A stretch of 64,000 nt of DNA, from positions 1 to 64,000 of the forward strand of contig NZ_MRCD01000015.1 in assembly GCF_001904745.1 (NCBI RefSeq), read 5' to 3'. The DNA is from Calothrix sp. HK-06. Its GTDB lineage: Bacteria; Cyanobacteriota; Cyanobacteriia; Cyanobacteriales; Nostocaceae. Of this stretch, positions 35,411-45,105 are shown piece by piece. A program made the translations under genes and the position numbers. The number at the start of each line of letters is the position of its first letter. Within the stretch, counting starts at the first letter, position 1. Below the pieces are notes generated by a model, which saw only the letters and a list, made by a program, of their open reading frames with translations, did not search any database and was not told where the DNA came from.

Positions 35411-36325
35411 ATGCAAAGCTACCAATACTTATTTACAGTTTTTACGCCCACTTTCAATCGCGCTTATACACTTCATCGCGTTTATGAAAGTCTTGAAGCG
35501 CAAACATATCGTAATTTTGAGTGGCTGATAGTTGATGATGGCTCAACCGATGGCACTTGCGAACTAGTAAAGCAGTGGCAAAAAAAAGCTTCTTTTCCAA
35601 TTCGTTATATTTACCAAGATAATAGTGGTAAGCATATTGCTTTTAATCGAGGAGTTAGAGAAGCTAAAGGCGAATTATTTATTAACCTCGACTCTGACGA
35701 TAGCTGCGTTCCAGAAGCGTTAGGGCGATTAAAATATCATTGGGACAACATTCCAAAAAACCAAAAAATATATTTTTCTGATGTGACTTGTTTATGTAAA
35801 GATCAGTATGGAAAAATTTTGGGCAGAACTTTACCATTTGATAGTATTGATTCTAATTGGCTAGAAATACGCTATCGATACAAAATTGTGCATGAAAAAT
35901 GGGGATTTCACCGTACAGAAGTACTGAAGGAATTTCCGTTTATAGAGGAAATCAAGCAGACATGTATTCCAGAAACTTTGGTATGGCACAAAATTTCCAG
36001 AAAGTACAAAACTAGATTTATCAATGAATATCTGAGAATTTATTGGACTGATACATTATCGATTATGCGAGGTGGGAGTGTAAATAAAAGCGCTATAGGC
36101 AACCGGATTATGCACCAGACGATCCTGAATGAAGAAGTAGATTGGTTGCGTTTCGATCCACTTAGTTTTTTCCGCTCGGCAATTCACTATAGTAGGTTTT
36201 CGTTTCATAAGTGCATTTCAATTTCAGAACAATTCAAACAAATTGAAACAGTTTTAGGTAAAGTCTTATGGTTGGTTAATTTGCCTGTAGGCTATGCAGT
36301 ATACGTCAAAGATCAATTGCTGTAA
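35411..36325 (+). CDS. Family 2 glycosyltransferase
   Basis: The start at 35411 (MQSYQYLFTVFTPTFNRAY) gives 304 residues and avoids a 92-base overlap with the flippase gene. The GT-A fold shows LIVDDGSTDGT (nucleotide-sugar binding) and INLDSDDSCVPEAL (the DxD-type metal site). The C-terminal region has WHKISRKYKTRFINEYLRIYW. It transfers a sugar from an NDP donor to the growing lipid-linked unit; donor and acceptor are unknown. Confidence 0.88.
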   Translation: MQSYQYLFTVFTPTFNRAYTLHRVYESLEAQTYRNFEWLIVDDGSTDGTCELVKQWQKKASFPIRYIYQDNSGKHIAFNRGVREAKGELFINLDSDDSCVPEALGRLKYHWDNIPKNQKIYFSDVTCLCKDQYGKILGRTLPFDSIDSNWLEIRYRYKIVHEKWGFHRTEVLKEFPFIEEIKQTCIPETLVWHKISRKYKTRFINEYLRIYWTDTLSIMRGGSVNKSAIGNRIMHQTILNEEVDWLRFDPLSFFRSAIHYSRFSFHKCISISEQFKQIETVLGKVLWLVNLPVGYAVYVKDQLL

Positions 36326-36374
36326 TGATTTTACAGGTTAGGTAAGAATTTATTATAGACGGAGGTATTGATGT

Positions 36375-37532
36375 ATGACTAAAGAACCTATCACTTTCTT
36401 TCTTCCTAATTTAGCGGGAGGTGGAGCGGAAAAGGTAGTAATAAATTTGCTTAAAGAGATGTCGCAGTTAAATCTACCTTTAGATTTAGTTGTTTCTAGT
36501 ACTGAGGGACCTTATTTGAATCAGATACCTAAGCAAGTTAATCTTGTAAATTTAGCTAAAGGAGGAGTCTTAAAGTGCGTTCTGCCTTTATCACGTTACT
36601 TGAAAGAACGCAGACCCCGCACGTTAATATCACATATGAGTCATGCTAATGTAGCAGCTATGTTAGCTAGTAGACTTGCTCGCACAAAAACTCAATTAAT
36701 ATTAGTACAACACAACACCTTATCAGTTGACAGATCCAAGCTATTACGAGCTAAGTTTGTTCCTATGTTTATGAAATGGCTTTATCCTTATGCAGATAAT
36801 ATTGTCTGTGTATCGTCAGGTGTAGCTCAAGATTTAGTATGTAAACTTGGTTTGGCAAAAGAGAAGGTCAAAGTTATTTACAATCCTGTAGTTAATGAAG
36901 AATTAATTACTGCTTCACAAGCACCCTTAGATCATCCCTGGTTTCAACAAGGCGTTCCACCAGTGTTTTTAGCTGTAGGACGATTAACAGAACAGAAAGA
37001 TTTTATAACTTTATTAGAAGCTTTTGCATTGTTAAGAAAACAAAGATTAGCTCGCTTGGTAATCTTAGGTGAAGGTGAACTAAGAGGTGAATTAGAAGCA
37101 AAGATAAGTCAATTAGGAATAGCTCTTGATGTTTCTCTTCCTGGTTTTGTTACCAATCCTTATGCGTATATGAGCCAAGCAAGTGCTTTTGTACTTTCAT
37201 CACGTTGGGAAGGATTGGGAATTGTTTTAATTGAAGCTATGGCTTGTAGTTGTCCTGTCATAGCTACAGATTGTCCGAATGGTCCTAAAGAAATTCTAGA
37301 AGGAGGAAAATACGGTTACTTAACTCAAGTTGGAGATGTGGTAGCATTATCTAAAGCTATGTTACAGGTATTGGATGCTCCTGTTAATCGAGATTTACTA
37401 AGGCAGAGGGCAATATATTTTTCAAGCAAGCGGGCTGTTTCTGAATATTTGGATTTGTTCGGTAATGGAAAAAATTTCCACAACCACTTGGCAGGAGATT
37501 TAAATAACTCTAAATCTAAACTAATAGTATGA
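36375..37532 (+). CDS. Family 4 glycosyltransferase
   Basis: This 385-residue GT-B enzyme has a GGAGG box 9 bases ahead of its start. It begins TKEPITFFLPNLAGGGAEKV, the acceptor-side GGAE loop. The donor domain carries FLAVGRLTEQKDFITLLEAF and SSRWEGLGIVLIEAMACSCP, whose glutamates bind the nucleotide sugar. A nearer ATG at 36371 is out of frame and soon stops. Its last bases overlap the polymerase gene (ATGA), so the two are coupled. Confidence 0.9.
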   Translation: MTKEPITFFLPNLAGGGAEKVVINLLKEMSQLNLPLDLVVSSTEGPYLNQIPKQVNLVNLAKGGVLKCVLPLSRYLKERRPRTLISHMSHANVAAMLASRLARTKTQLILVQHNTLSVDRSKLLRAKFVPMFMKWLYPYADNIVCVSSGVAQDLVCKLGLAKEKVKVIYNPVVNEELITASQAPLDHPWFQQGVPPVFLAVGRLTEQKDFITLLEAFALLRKQRLARLVILGEGELRGELEAKISQLGIALDVSLPGFVTNPYAYMSQASAFVLSSRWEGLGIVLIEAMACSCPVIATDCPNGPKEILEGGKYGYLTQVGDVVALSKAMLQVLDAPVNRDLLRQRAIYFSSKRAVSEYLDLFGNGKNFHNHLAGDLNNSKSKLIV

Positions 37533-38881
37533 TAGCAGTAGCTTATATTGGCTTAATAGTTTTTATTATATTCACTGAATTTGTGCGTAAAAAAGACCAA
37601 GTATTTGATTTCTTTACTATATTCAATGTATTTTTTTGCTTGCTATATCCTATATCTGTACTCATGCTGATGATTAATGGAGAAAGCAGCAAATTAGAAG
37701 TACTCTATGGCAGTCCATCTTACATTGTTAATATCCAAACTACTCTGGCAATATTTTTAGGATATTTTTGCGTAGCACTAGGCTTTAACTCAAAGTCAGC
37801 CAAGCTATTTGGAGAAAATATGACTATTAAAAGTAGAAGCAACACACACATTATTATTTATGCTGTTTTACTACTATTATTCTCCTGTATAGCAATATAT
37901 ATATATGGCGCTCAATATGGCGGAATTTTAGAAGCTCTATCAAAAACAATTTTAATCAGATCGAATGCTGTCGAAAGTGGTTCGCTAGTATTTTTTAAAC
38001 ACTTTATTCGAGGCTCATTTTTGGCTTCCTATTTATTAGCTTCTTTAGTTTTGTACTTCAAGCATAAGCCATTGAAATTTATTTTATATCTTGTTTTTAT
38101 GTTTTCAGTAACAGCTTCTTTCCTTGCTGCTATGCTTTCGTCTGGTCGCGGCTTTCTCATTAATTACTTTCTTGCCTTTTATTTAGTTTATTTACTTAAA
38201 ACAAAAAAAGTTCTTTCTTGGTCATTTATCCCTATTGTTGTACTTGCAGGTGTGTTTTTGGTAAATGGTAAAACATTTTTTTTAAGTTTAACTGCATTAC
38301 CAGACGGGTTTGATGCTTTTTGGAAAACATTCAATAACTTTCTTTATGAAGAAGAAGCAAGCGAATCTGGATTTTCAGAATTTATGAATAATTTTTCCTA
38401 TACAATTCCTTCTCTAGATCACGCTTTTGAGAGAGAGTATCAAATGCGCCTGTTTATTGATTGGTTTTATGGTTTCATTTATTTAATTCCAGAACGTATT
38501 TTTAATATAACAAAGCCAGAAAGTATTTCATTTTATAATACTTTCTATATTACCGGAGCCAATGATTATGAGGTACCTACAGGCCTTTTGGCTTTTGGTG
38601 TTTATAGTATGTGGTGGCCTGGATTAATACTAGTATCTTTTATTTTTGGATGGATTGGTCGTTATTTACAAGCCATTTGTAACAAACAATTCCAAAAAAT
38701 ACATTGGGCAGAATTTATTTATGTTTTTTTTGCTCAAATTTGGATAGATGTTTTCATGTTTGGAGACCCAAAAGTATTTGTTAGTGCCCATTTCGTGTCT
38801 TTTTTATCAATATTTTTGTTACTAACTTTAACATGTCAAATTTCTTGGATTAAAAAAAATCACAAAACATACACGATATAA
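37529..38881 (+). CDS. Wzy-like O-antigen/capsule polymerase
   Basis: This 450-residue integral membrane protein has roughly 10-12 helices and a large extracytoplasmic loop (about residues 260-330, with EEEASESGFSEFMNNF). Sequence conservation is low, as usual for Wzy proteins, but size, topology and position between glycosyltransferases support polymerase function. It would join flipped repeat units in the periplasm. Its ATG overlaps the preceding TGA. The region is very AT-rich. Confidence 0.75.
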   Translation: MIAVAYIGLIVFIIFTEFVRKKDQVFDFFTIFNVFFCLLYPISVLMLMINGESSKLEVLYGSPSYIVNIQTTLAIFLGYFCVALGFNSKSAKLFGENMTIKSRSNTHIIIYAVLLLLFSCIAIYIYGAQYGGILEALSKTILIRSNAVESGSLVFFKHFIRGSFLASYLLASLVLYFKHKPLKFILYLVFMFSVTASFLAAMLSSGRGFLINYFLAFYLVYLLKTKKVLSWSFIPIVVLAGVFLVNGKTFFLSLTALPDGFDAFWKTFNNFLYEEEASESGFSEFMNNFSYTIPSLDHAFEREYQMRLFIDWFYGFIYLIPERIFNITKPESISFYNTFYITGANDYEVPTGLLAFGVYSMWWPGLILVSFIFGWIGRYLQAICNKQFQKIHWAEFIYVFFAQIWIDVFMFGDPKVFVSAHFVSFLSIFLLLTLTCQISWIKKNHKTYTI

Positions 38882-38889
38882 AGGTTTAT

Positions 38890-40050
38890 ATGAATTCACT
38901 TGATAAAGTTAAAATCCTGTATATAACTACCAATCTGGAAATTGGTGGCGCCGAGAAAATGCTTTATAGCTTGCTATCTAAAATAAATCGGAGTAAGTTT
39001 GAGCCAGCTATTATTTCTTTGATGAATATTGGTATACTAGGCGATAGCTTCAAAGCTTTAGGCATACCCGTATACAGTTTGGGCATGAAACCAAGAATGC
39101 CTACTCTGCCTGTTATTTGGAAATTAATTCGTTTAGTTCATAAATTCAAACCAAATCTCATTCAAGGTTGGATGTATCACGGTAATTTAGCAGCACAATT
39201 AGTTAAGTTGTTTAATATGCAAAAAATTGATGTTTTATGGAGTATTCATCATTCGATAAACTCATTAACATCTGAAAAAAAAATGACTCAATCTATTATT
39301 AAGTTTGGGGCTTTTCTTTCTCAATTCAACGAACAAACTGTTTTTGTATCTAAAAAAAGTAAACTACAACATGATGCACTAGGATACTGCTCCAAACGTA
39401 GCTGTGTAATTCCTAACGGATTTGATACTTCATTATTTAAACCATCACTTGGAGCTAGATATCGTTTAAGAAAAGAAATAGGTTTACCAGAAGATACTTT
39501 TTTAATTGGCTCGTTTGGACGTGACCACCCAATGAAAGACCACCTTAATTTTCTTAAAGCAGCCGCTATATTATTGAAAAAATTTTCTGATGTACATTTC
39601 GTCTTAGCTGGAACTGGTATAGACCTAAACAATCAGAGCATAAATGAATTAGTTCAGGATTTAGGAATTGCCCATCGAATTCATTTGCTAGGAGAGCGCA
39701 ATGATATACCGTATATTACTCCTGCTCTAGATATTTATACTTCTTCTTCAGCCTACGGCGAAGCTTTTCCTCTAGTTGTAGGAGAGGCGATGTCGTGTGG
39801 TGTCCCTTGTGTGGTAACAGATGTAGGTGATTCGGCTTGGATTGTTGGGAATACAGGCATAGTTGTACCTCCAAAAAATTCAGAGGCTTTAGCCAATGCT
39901 TGGAAAGAGTTAATTATGCTTGATCCCCAAGATAGGCAAGCTTTGGGAAAAGCTGCGCGCTCAAAGATAATTAAATCCTTTTCTCTATACTCTGTTATAG
40001 CTCAATACGAAACCTTGTATGAGAAAGTGCTGGCTGAAAAACTTAATTAA
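38890..40050 (+). CDS. Family 4 glycosyltransferase
   Basis: This 386-residue GT-B enzyme begins KILYITTNLEIGGAEKMLYSL. The donor site shows IGSFGRDHPMKDHLNFLKA and a SSSAYGEAFPLVVGEAMSCG motif. LIQGWMYHGNLAAQLV is typical of this GT4 group, which includes N-acetyl-glucosaminyl or galactosyl transferases. It starts eight bases after the polymerase stop. The linkage made is unknown. Confidence 0.9.
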   Translation: MNSLDKVKILYITTNLEIGGAEKMLYSLLSKINRSKFEPAIISLMNIGILGDSFKALGIPVYSLGMKPRMPTLPVIWKLIRLVHKFKPNLIQGWMYHGNLAAQLVKLFNMQKIDVLWSIHHSINSLTSEKKMTQSIIKFGAFLSQFNEQTVFVSKKSKLQHDALGYCSKRSCVIPNGFDTSLFKPSLGARYRLRKEIGLPEDTFLIGSFGRDHPMKDHLNFLKAAAILLKKFSDVHFVLAGTGIDLNNQSINELVQDLGIAHRIHLLGERNDIPYITPALDIYTSSSAYGEAFPLVVGEAMSCGVPCVVTDVGDSAWIVGNTGIVVPPKNSEALANAWKELIMLDPQDRQALGKAARSKIIKSFSLYSVIAQYETLYEKVLAEKLN

Positions 40051-40137
40051 GGAACTGTACAAATTAACTTGAAGACTCTTGCTGGAGAGTTGAGTTCACA
40101 AATTATTATAGATTTGATTTGTAAAAACTAGTTTGAG

Positions 40138-41856
40138 ATGATGCCTAAGAAAGCAAAACAATTTTTTTCTGATTTAATATTAGTCATACTACCAATTATT
40201 TTGTTGTTACTAATATTCTCGAAATTGGCTAATCCAACCATGATAACTCCTTCCGATCAAAGTGTGACAGACCCTTCCGAACAACAAATTACAGAAGATG
40301 ACTGGTGGTTACCAGAGTGGGTAAAGCCATTTCCTGATGTAATCGGATTTTATGGACCCAATCCGAATGATGTACCAGAACAAACTTTAAAATTAGTTAC
40401 GTTTCGGTGGCGAGATGTTAACCCGCAAGAAGGAGTCTACGACTGGAGTATTTTGGAAAATGCTTTGAAGCAGCCGGAAAATATTTATATCAGAATGGAA
40501 AATTCCGATGTAATTCATTGTCCAGAATGGTTATCAAAGAAATATCCCGATTTAAAACCAATAGAAATTTCTACTTATAGGGACAATTTTGACGTTGATA
40601 GTAAAGGTTTATTTTACCCAATGTGGCATCCAGGATTCAAAGAAGAATTCAAAAATTTACTTAAAAGTTTTAAAGAATATAAATTTGGTTCTCATCCTCA
40701 CCTAAAATTTGCTTATATACCAGGTGCTTGGCAATCAGGTGAGTTTGATATTACCTTTGTTAAAGATATGAAAGCGATAGGAATGACTCCCAAAGATTTC
40801 CTACAATGGTTCAAAGAAATGATAGATGCATATGTCGATGCTTTTGGTAAAGAGAATGCTTACAAACTTATGTATACAGGTCAAGATGTTATTCCCTTAG
40901 CTGATGGAGATGTTGAATGGCGCCAAGCAATAGGCAGAGAACCTTTTCGGTATGTTATCGAGCAAGGTGGAAGTACTCGCTTCGGACTTCTAGAAAAATA
41001 TAACTTTAGGATGACTGATATGCCGATTTATGGAATTCAGGTGGAAAATATCGGTGGTATTAGATATATGATAACTGACGATAATTCATTGTTGATTGCT
41101 GACCCTAAACGCTTTATTGGTAGCGAAAGTGAAGAAATAGATAACGAAAATATACCAGTTTCGACTTATTACCAACTGAAAATGTCAGCACTCAAAAATC
41201 TACAAGTGCGTTCAAATGTGGTCTTTCTTGGAAAAGATATCTGGAATCAAGCTCCTGAATTGCACCAATACATGTTAAAAACTCTTGGTCGTAATTACCG
41301 CAATTCTCCGGATGCTTGGTGTGCATTGCGGGAAGGCAAAGATGTTTATCAGTTATGGTCACGTGCTGATTTAGGCGAGCAGGATGGCTGGTGGATACGT
41401 AATTTTGAACGTTGGCTTTTCCAAAGAGAGGTTGAACCGGATGGTCATACAGTTAGAACTTATTATGTCAAAACTCCAGTAAAGTATAATGAAGAAAATT
41501 ATGAAGCTTTACGTACAGACACAAAAAACGGTAGTAACTATATTTATTTTACAGTAGATGACAAATTTATTAAAGGTGGCAGTAATAATATTCAAATAAA
41601 AGTGACTTATTTAGATGATAATACAAGTACTTGGTGGATTGAATATGATGCATCTACTGGTGAGCCTTATAAAACAAGTTCAGTGATTAAGAATGAAGGT
41701 TTAGGAATATGGAAAACAGTCACTTTTCAAATAAATGACGCAACTTTTTTAAATAGACAAAGAAATAATAATGATTTTAGAATCTATAATGGAGGTAAAG
41801 AAGATATTTCTGTCCGATTTGTGAGAGTTATTAAATTAGATCAACCAGCAGCTTAA
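40138..41856 (+). CDS. Membrane-anchored TIM-barrel-like protein of the polysaccharide locus
   Basis: An N-terminal helix (FFSDLILVILPIILLLLIFS, residues 8-27) anchors this 572-residue protein, with the rest probably outside the membrane. Residues 60-400 resemble a glycoside-hydrolase TIM barrel of GH42/GH5-like type: WRDVNPQEGVYDWSILENAL, then PGAWQSGEFDI and MYTGQDV. The C-terminal 150 residues look like a beta-sandwich carbohydrate-binding domain (YIYFTVDDKFIKGG). It could trim, modify or release the polymer. Catalytic acids cannot be assigned, and another function is possible. Confidence 0.6.
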   Translation: MMPKKAKQFFSDLILVILPIILLLLIFSKLANPTMITPSDQSVTDPSEQQITEDDWWLPEWVKPFPDVIGFYGPNPNDVPEQTLKLVTFRWRDVNPQEGVYDWSILENALKQPENIYIRMENSDVIHCPEWLSKKYPDLKPIEISTYRDNFDVDSKGLFYPMWHPGFKEEFKNLLKSFKEYKFGSHPHLKFAYIPGAWQSGEFDITFVKDMKAIGMTPKDFLQWFKEMIDAYVDAFGKENAYKLMYTGQDVIPLADGDVEWRQAIGREPFRYVIEQGGSTRFGLLEKYNFRMTDMPIYGIQVENIGGIRYMITDDNSLLIADPKRFIGSESEEIDNENIPVSTYYQLKMSALKNLQVRSNVVFLGKDIWNQAPELHQYMLKTLGRNYRNSPDAWCALREGKDVYQLWSRADLGEQDGWWIRNFERWLFQREVEPDGHTVRTYYVKTPVKYNEENYEALRTDTKNGSNYIYFTVDDKFIKGGSNNIQIKVTYLDDNTSTWWIEYDASTGEPYKTSSVIKNEGLGIWKTVTFQINDATFLNRQRNNNDFRIYNGGKEDISVRFVRVIKLDQPAA

Positions 41857-41914
41857 TAATCAAAAAAATCTATTAAAAACTTCTGAAATATTAGCTAAAG
41901 CACAATTATTAGTC

Positions 41915-43093
41915 ATGAAAAGTATTTTGATGGTTACCACCATTCCTGAAACATTACAGGCATTTATTTTACCCTTTGCCAAGCATTTTCGCACTCAAGG
42001 ATGGCGTGTAGATGGAATGGCTAGTAAAATTTTCAGTAATGCCCAATGTTTACAAAATTTTGATTATGTCTGGGATGTTGAATGGTCACGTAACCCCCTA
42101 GACCTACAAAACCTATTGCTTGCACCGCGCGTTATTCAGCAAGTAGTGCAGCAAGAAAAATACGATATAGTTCACGTCCACACTCCAGTAGCAGCTTTTG
42201 TAACCCGCTACGCCCTTAGAAATATTCCTCAGCTTCAGCACAAACCCAAAGTTGTCTATACTGCTCATGGCTTTCACTTCTATCGTGGTGGTAAACCTTT
42301 AAAAAATGCTATATTCCTAAATCTGGAAAAGTTGGCTGGGCGTTGGACTGATTACCTAGTAGTGATTAATCGCGAAGATGAGGAAGCAGCAAAGCACCAC
42401 AAATTAGTTTCTCCAAAGCGAATCTATTACATGCCAGGTATTGGCGTAGATTTAAAGCAATATAGTTCTGATAGCATTTCCAGTTCTGAAGTTATGCAAA
42501 TTCGTGAGGAGTTAGGGTTGGCACCCCAGACTCAAATGTTACTATCCATAGCTGAGTTAATTCTCCGTAAGCGTCCACAGGATATTTTGAAAGCCTTCGC
42601 CCATCTCAATAAATCTAATACGCTCTTAGCTTTTGCTGGAAATGGGCCACTACTTAATGACATGCAACAACTAGCTAAAGAACTCAATGTAGCGGATAAA
42701 GTACGCTTTTTAGGATTACGTAAAGATATTCCAATTCTAATCAGCGCAGCTGTAGCAACTGTGATTGCATCAGAGCAGGAGGGATTACCTAGATGTGTGA
42801 TGGAGTCTATGAGTATGGGAGTTCCTGTAATTGGTACTGAAATTCGGGGTACTCAGGATTTGCTCAAAGACGGTTGTGGCTTTTTAGTCAAAGTCGGAGA
42901 TGTCGTAAGCTTGTCAAAGGCAATGGCTTATGTCTTAAATAATCCTCTAGAAGCTCGTATCGTAGGGCAACGTGCGCGCGAACGCATAACTCAATATGAT
43001 GTAAATCATATTACCGAGCTACATTCTGCTTTATACGCTCAGGCTTTAGGTGCCAAAAATGGCGCCGAATTAATTAATTACCGACAAAACTAA
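41915..43093 (+). CDS. Family 4 glycosyltransferase
   Basis: This 392-residue GT-B enzyme contains DIVHVHTPVAAFVTRYAL, VVYTAHGFHFYRGG and YYMPGIGVDLKQY, as in capsular GT4 enzymes of the Cps/PglA type. The donor site contains IASEQEGLPRCVMESMSMGVPV. It sits directly before the priming sugar transferase, so it may add the second sugar. Coding overall is complete. Confidence 0.9.
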   Translation: MKSILMVTTIPETLQAFILPFAKHFRTQGWRVDGMASKIFSNAQCLQNFDYVWDVEWSRNPLDLQNLLLAPRVIQQVVQQEKYDIVHVHTPVAAFVTRYALRNIPQLQHKPKVVYTAHGFHFYRGGKPLKNAIFLNLEKLAGRWTDYLVVINREDEEAAKHHKLVSPKRIYYMPGIGVDLKQYSSDSISSSEVMQIREELGLAPQTQMLLSIAELILRKRPQDILKAFAHLNKSNTLLAFAGNGPLLNDMQQLAKELNVADKVRFLGLRKDIPILISAAVATVIASEQEGLPRCVMESMSMGVPVIGTEIRGTQDLLKDGCGFLVKVGDVVSLSKAMAYVLNNPLEARIVGQRARERITQYDVNHITELHSALYAQALGAKNGAELINYRQN

Positions 43094-43185
43094 TGTCAGT
43101 TTCAGGATATATCTAGAAATTTATCCTTTCCTAAGTCTTAACTCTTCATTTGCTACCCCCTATTTTCAAAACGGAGGATACATCT

Positions 43186-43839
43186 ATGCTTATTAAGATT
43201 TTTTATCTACATAAAAATAGATTTAGCTTATTAATTAAGTCTCTTTTAGATAGAATTTTCGCTGCGATTGCCTTATTAATTTCTTCCCCAATCTTATTAA
43301 TAGTTGCGATTTCTGTGTATTTCCGCATGGGTAGCCCAGTTCTTTTTACTCAACCACGTCCGGGTAAAAATGCACGGGTTTTCAACTTCTACAAATTTCG
43401 CACCATGACAGACGACAAGGATAGCAATGGCAATCTTCTCCCTGATGAGGCAAGACTTACAGCTTTGGGAAAATTTCTGCGAAAAACGAGCCTAGATGAA
43501 CTCCCTCAATTTTTGAACGTCCTCAAAGGTGATATGAGTTTTGTTGGTCCTCGTCCCTTATTAGTAAAGTATTTGGAACGCTACACACCCGAACAAGCTC
43601 GTCGTCATGAAGTTAAGCCTGGTATTACCGGATGGGCACAGGTTAACGGGCGCCGCACATTGGATAAGTTTTGGGAAGAAAAATTTAAGTTAGATGTTTG
43701 GTATGTAGATAATTGGAGTTTATGGCTTGACCTGAAAATTCTGTTGATGACTGTATCGCAAGTACTTCAACGAGAAGGTGTTACTCAAGAAGGTCATGCA
43801 ACATCTGAAGAATTTAAGGGTTCAAAAGGCTTGGTTTAA
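43186..43839 (+). CDS. Polyprenyl-phosphate sugar-1-phosphate transferase
   Basis: The start at 43186 follows ACGGAGGATACATCT and gives 217 residues; an ATG at 43150 lacks such a signal. One N-terminal membrane helix (AAIALLISSPILLIVAISVYF) precedes the catalytic domain with GSPVLFTQPRPGKNARVFNF, YKFRTM, RKTSLDELPQFLNVLKGDMS and the PRPLLVKYLERY block. It transfers a sugar phosphate to undecaprenyl phosphate, the first step of the repeat unit. It is the short PglC/WcaJ-C-type enzyme, lacking extra N-terminal helices. Confidence 0.92.
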   Translation: MLIKIFYLHKNRFSLLIKSLLDRIFAAIALLISSPILLIVAISVYFRMGSPVLFTQPRPGKNARVFNFYKFRTMTDDKDSNGNLLPDEARLTALGKFLRKTSLDELPQFLNVLKGDMSFVGPRPLLVKYLERYTPEQARRHEVKPGITGWAQVNGRRTLDKFWEEKFKLDVWYVDNWSLWLDLKILLMTVSQVLQREGVTQEGHATSEEFKGSKGLV

Positions 43840-43882
43840 GGCGCTTATAGTTGTTTCCTAGAGCTAAAGTTCATTGTTTGTT

Positions 43883-43939
43883 TTATAGCAGTCCTCAATA
43901 ACTCATATTTTTCACAATTGGGCGCACGGACTGCTATAA
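43883..43939. repeat. TTATAGCAGTCC inverted repeat
   Basis: TTATAGCAGTCC (43883-43894) and GGACTGCTATAA (43928-43939) are perfect 12-base arms around 33 bases. It lies between the sugar transferase and the next gene. It could be a dispersed repeat or a partial terminator that splits the locus. Confidence 0.65.
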
Positions 43940-43967
43940 ATAATTTTTACTTATTTCATTCAGGTTT

Positions 43968-45056
43968 ATGCAAAAAATATGGGAAGTAGGCTCTGAGTTT
44001 GATTGGAAGGATGAATTGGTAGCGCCGTCTGTTCCTTCTCAATGGTTTCCTGAAAATTATCAACTTTTTGCTACAGGTACTTCAGTTTTATTATCAATTC
44101 ACCATCATCTTAGGCCAAATGGTGAACGTTTAAGGTTGCATTTACCTTCATTCTTTTGTATGCATGTTGCCAACAAATTAAAAAACGCTTTTGATTTATG
44201 TTGGTATCGAGATTTGCCGACAGAGCCAACCCCTGATTTTGATACCCTTCAGCCCTCACCAGGAGATTTAGTTTTAGCTGTCAATATATATGGAATTCGC
44301 AAAGCGGATTCTTGGCAAGAATGGTTATCTAAGCAAGATAATATTATCTTGATTGAAGACCACAGCCATGACCCCTTTTCTTCTTGGGCTAGACAAAGTA
44401 CTGCTCACTATGCAATGGCTTCCCTACGCAAAACACTACCTATTCCCGATGGTGCGATTATCTGGTCTCCCCAAAACTTAGATTTACCCCAACCCTCGCC
44501 AAATGAATCCTTTGGTGCTTATCAAAAACTCGGCGCCATGTTAATGAAAAGGATATATATTAATGGTATTAATATATCAAAAGATGCATATCGCGATTTA
44601 CAAGTTAAAGGAGAAGAAAATTTAAGTCAAGAGATTAATGCTTCTGCCTCCAGTTTGACTGCAAATATTCTTCCTTACTTAAATATTCTAGAATTAAGAC
44701 AAAAGCGAGAAGCCAACATCAAACTTTTTATCAGTTTAATTAAAAATTATGATGAGGTAACACCTTTATTTACTTCTTGGCACAATAACTCAGTGCCTTT
44801 TAATACAATATTACTATGCAATAATCAGGAAAATCGCAATGATTTACGAAAATTTTTGATTAGTAAAAATATTTTTGCTACAGTTCATTGGCAGCAACCA
44901 AAAGACGGATTATCTAGTAATGACCCCCTAGCAATAGATTTATCAAATAGAGTTTTGACAATTCCTAGTGATAGTCGTTACTCTAATAACGATATTTATC
45001 AAATTGTTGAACATATTATATATTTTTATCAGTCGAGAAAATATGTAACTATCTGA
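43968..45056 (+). CDS. DegT-fold PLP-dependent aminotransferase-like protein
   Basis: This 362-residue protein is a divergent member of the DegT/DnrJ/EryC1 fold. NIILIEDHSHDPFS matches the aspartate that contacts the PLP ring nitrogen, and MASLRKTLPIPDGAII contains the lysine expected to hold PLP. The N-terminal and C-terminal domains are much less like the classical DegT protein at 47414. It may aminate a sugar or another small molecule added to the polymer, but the specificity is unknown. The gene follows an inverted repeat. Confidence 0.7.
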   Translation: MQKIWEVGSEFDWKDELVAPSVPSQWFPENYQLFATGTSVLLSIHHHLRPNGERLRLHLPSFFCMHVANKLKNAFDLCWYRDLPTEPTPDFDTLQPSPGDLVLAVNIYGIRKADSWQEWLSKQDNIILIEDHSHDPFSSWARQSTAHYAMASLRKTLPIPDGAIIWSPQNLDLPQPSPNESFGAYQKLGAMLMKRIYINGINISKDAYRDLQVKGEENLSQEINASASSLTANILPYLNILELRQKREANIKLFISLIKNYDEVTPLFTSWHNNSVPFNTILLCNNQENRNDLRKFLISKNIFATVHWQQPKDGLSSNDPLAIDLSNRVLTIPSDSRYSNNDIYQIVEHIIYFYQSRKYVTI

Positions 45057-45105
45057 GATAATAGAACAAGCCAAGTACAGGTAAAATGTATGTTTTGGAG
45101 TGAAG

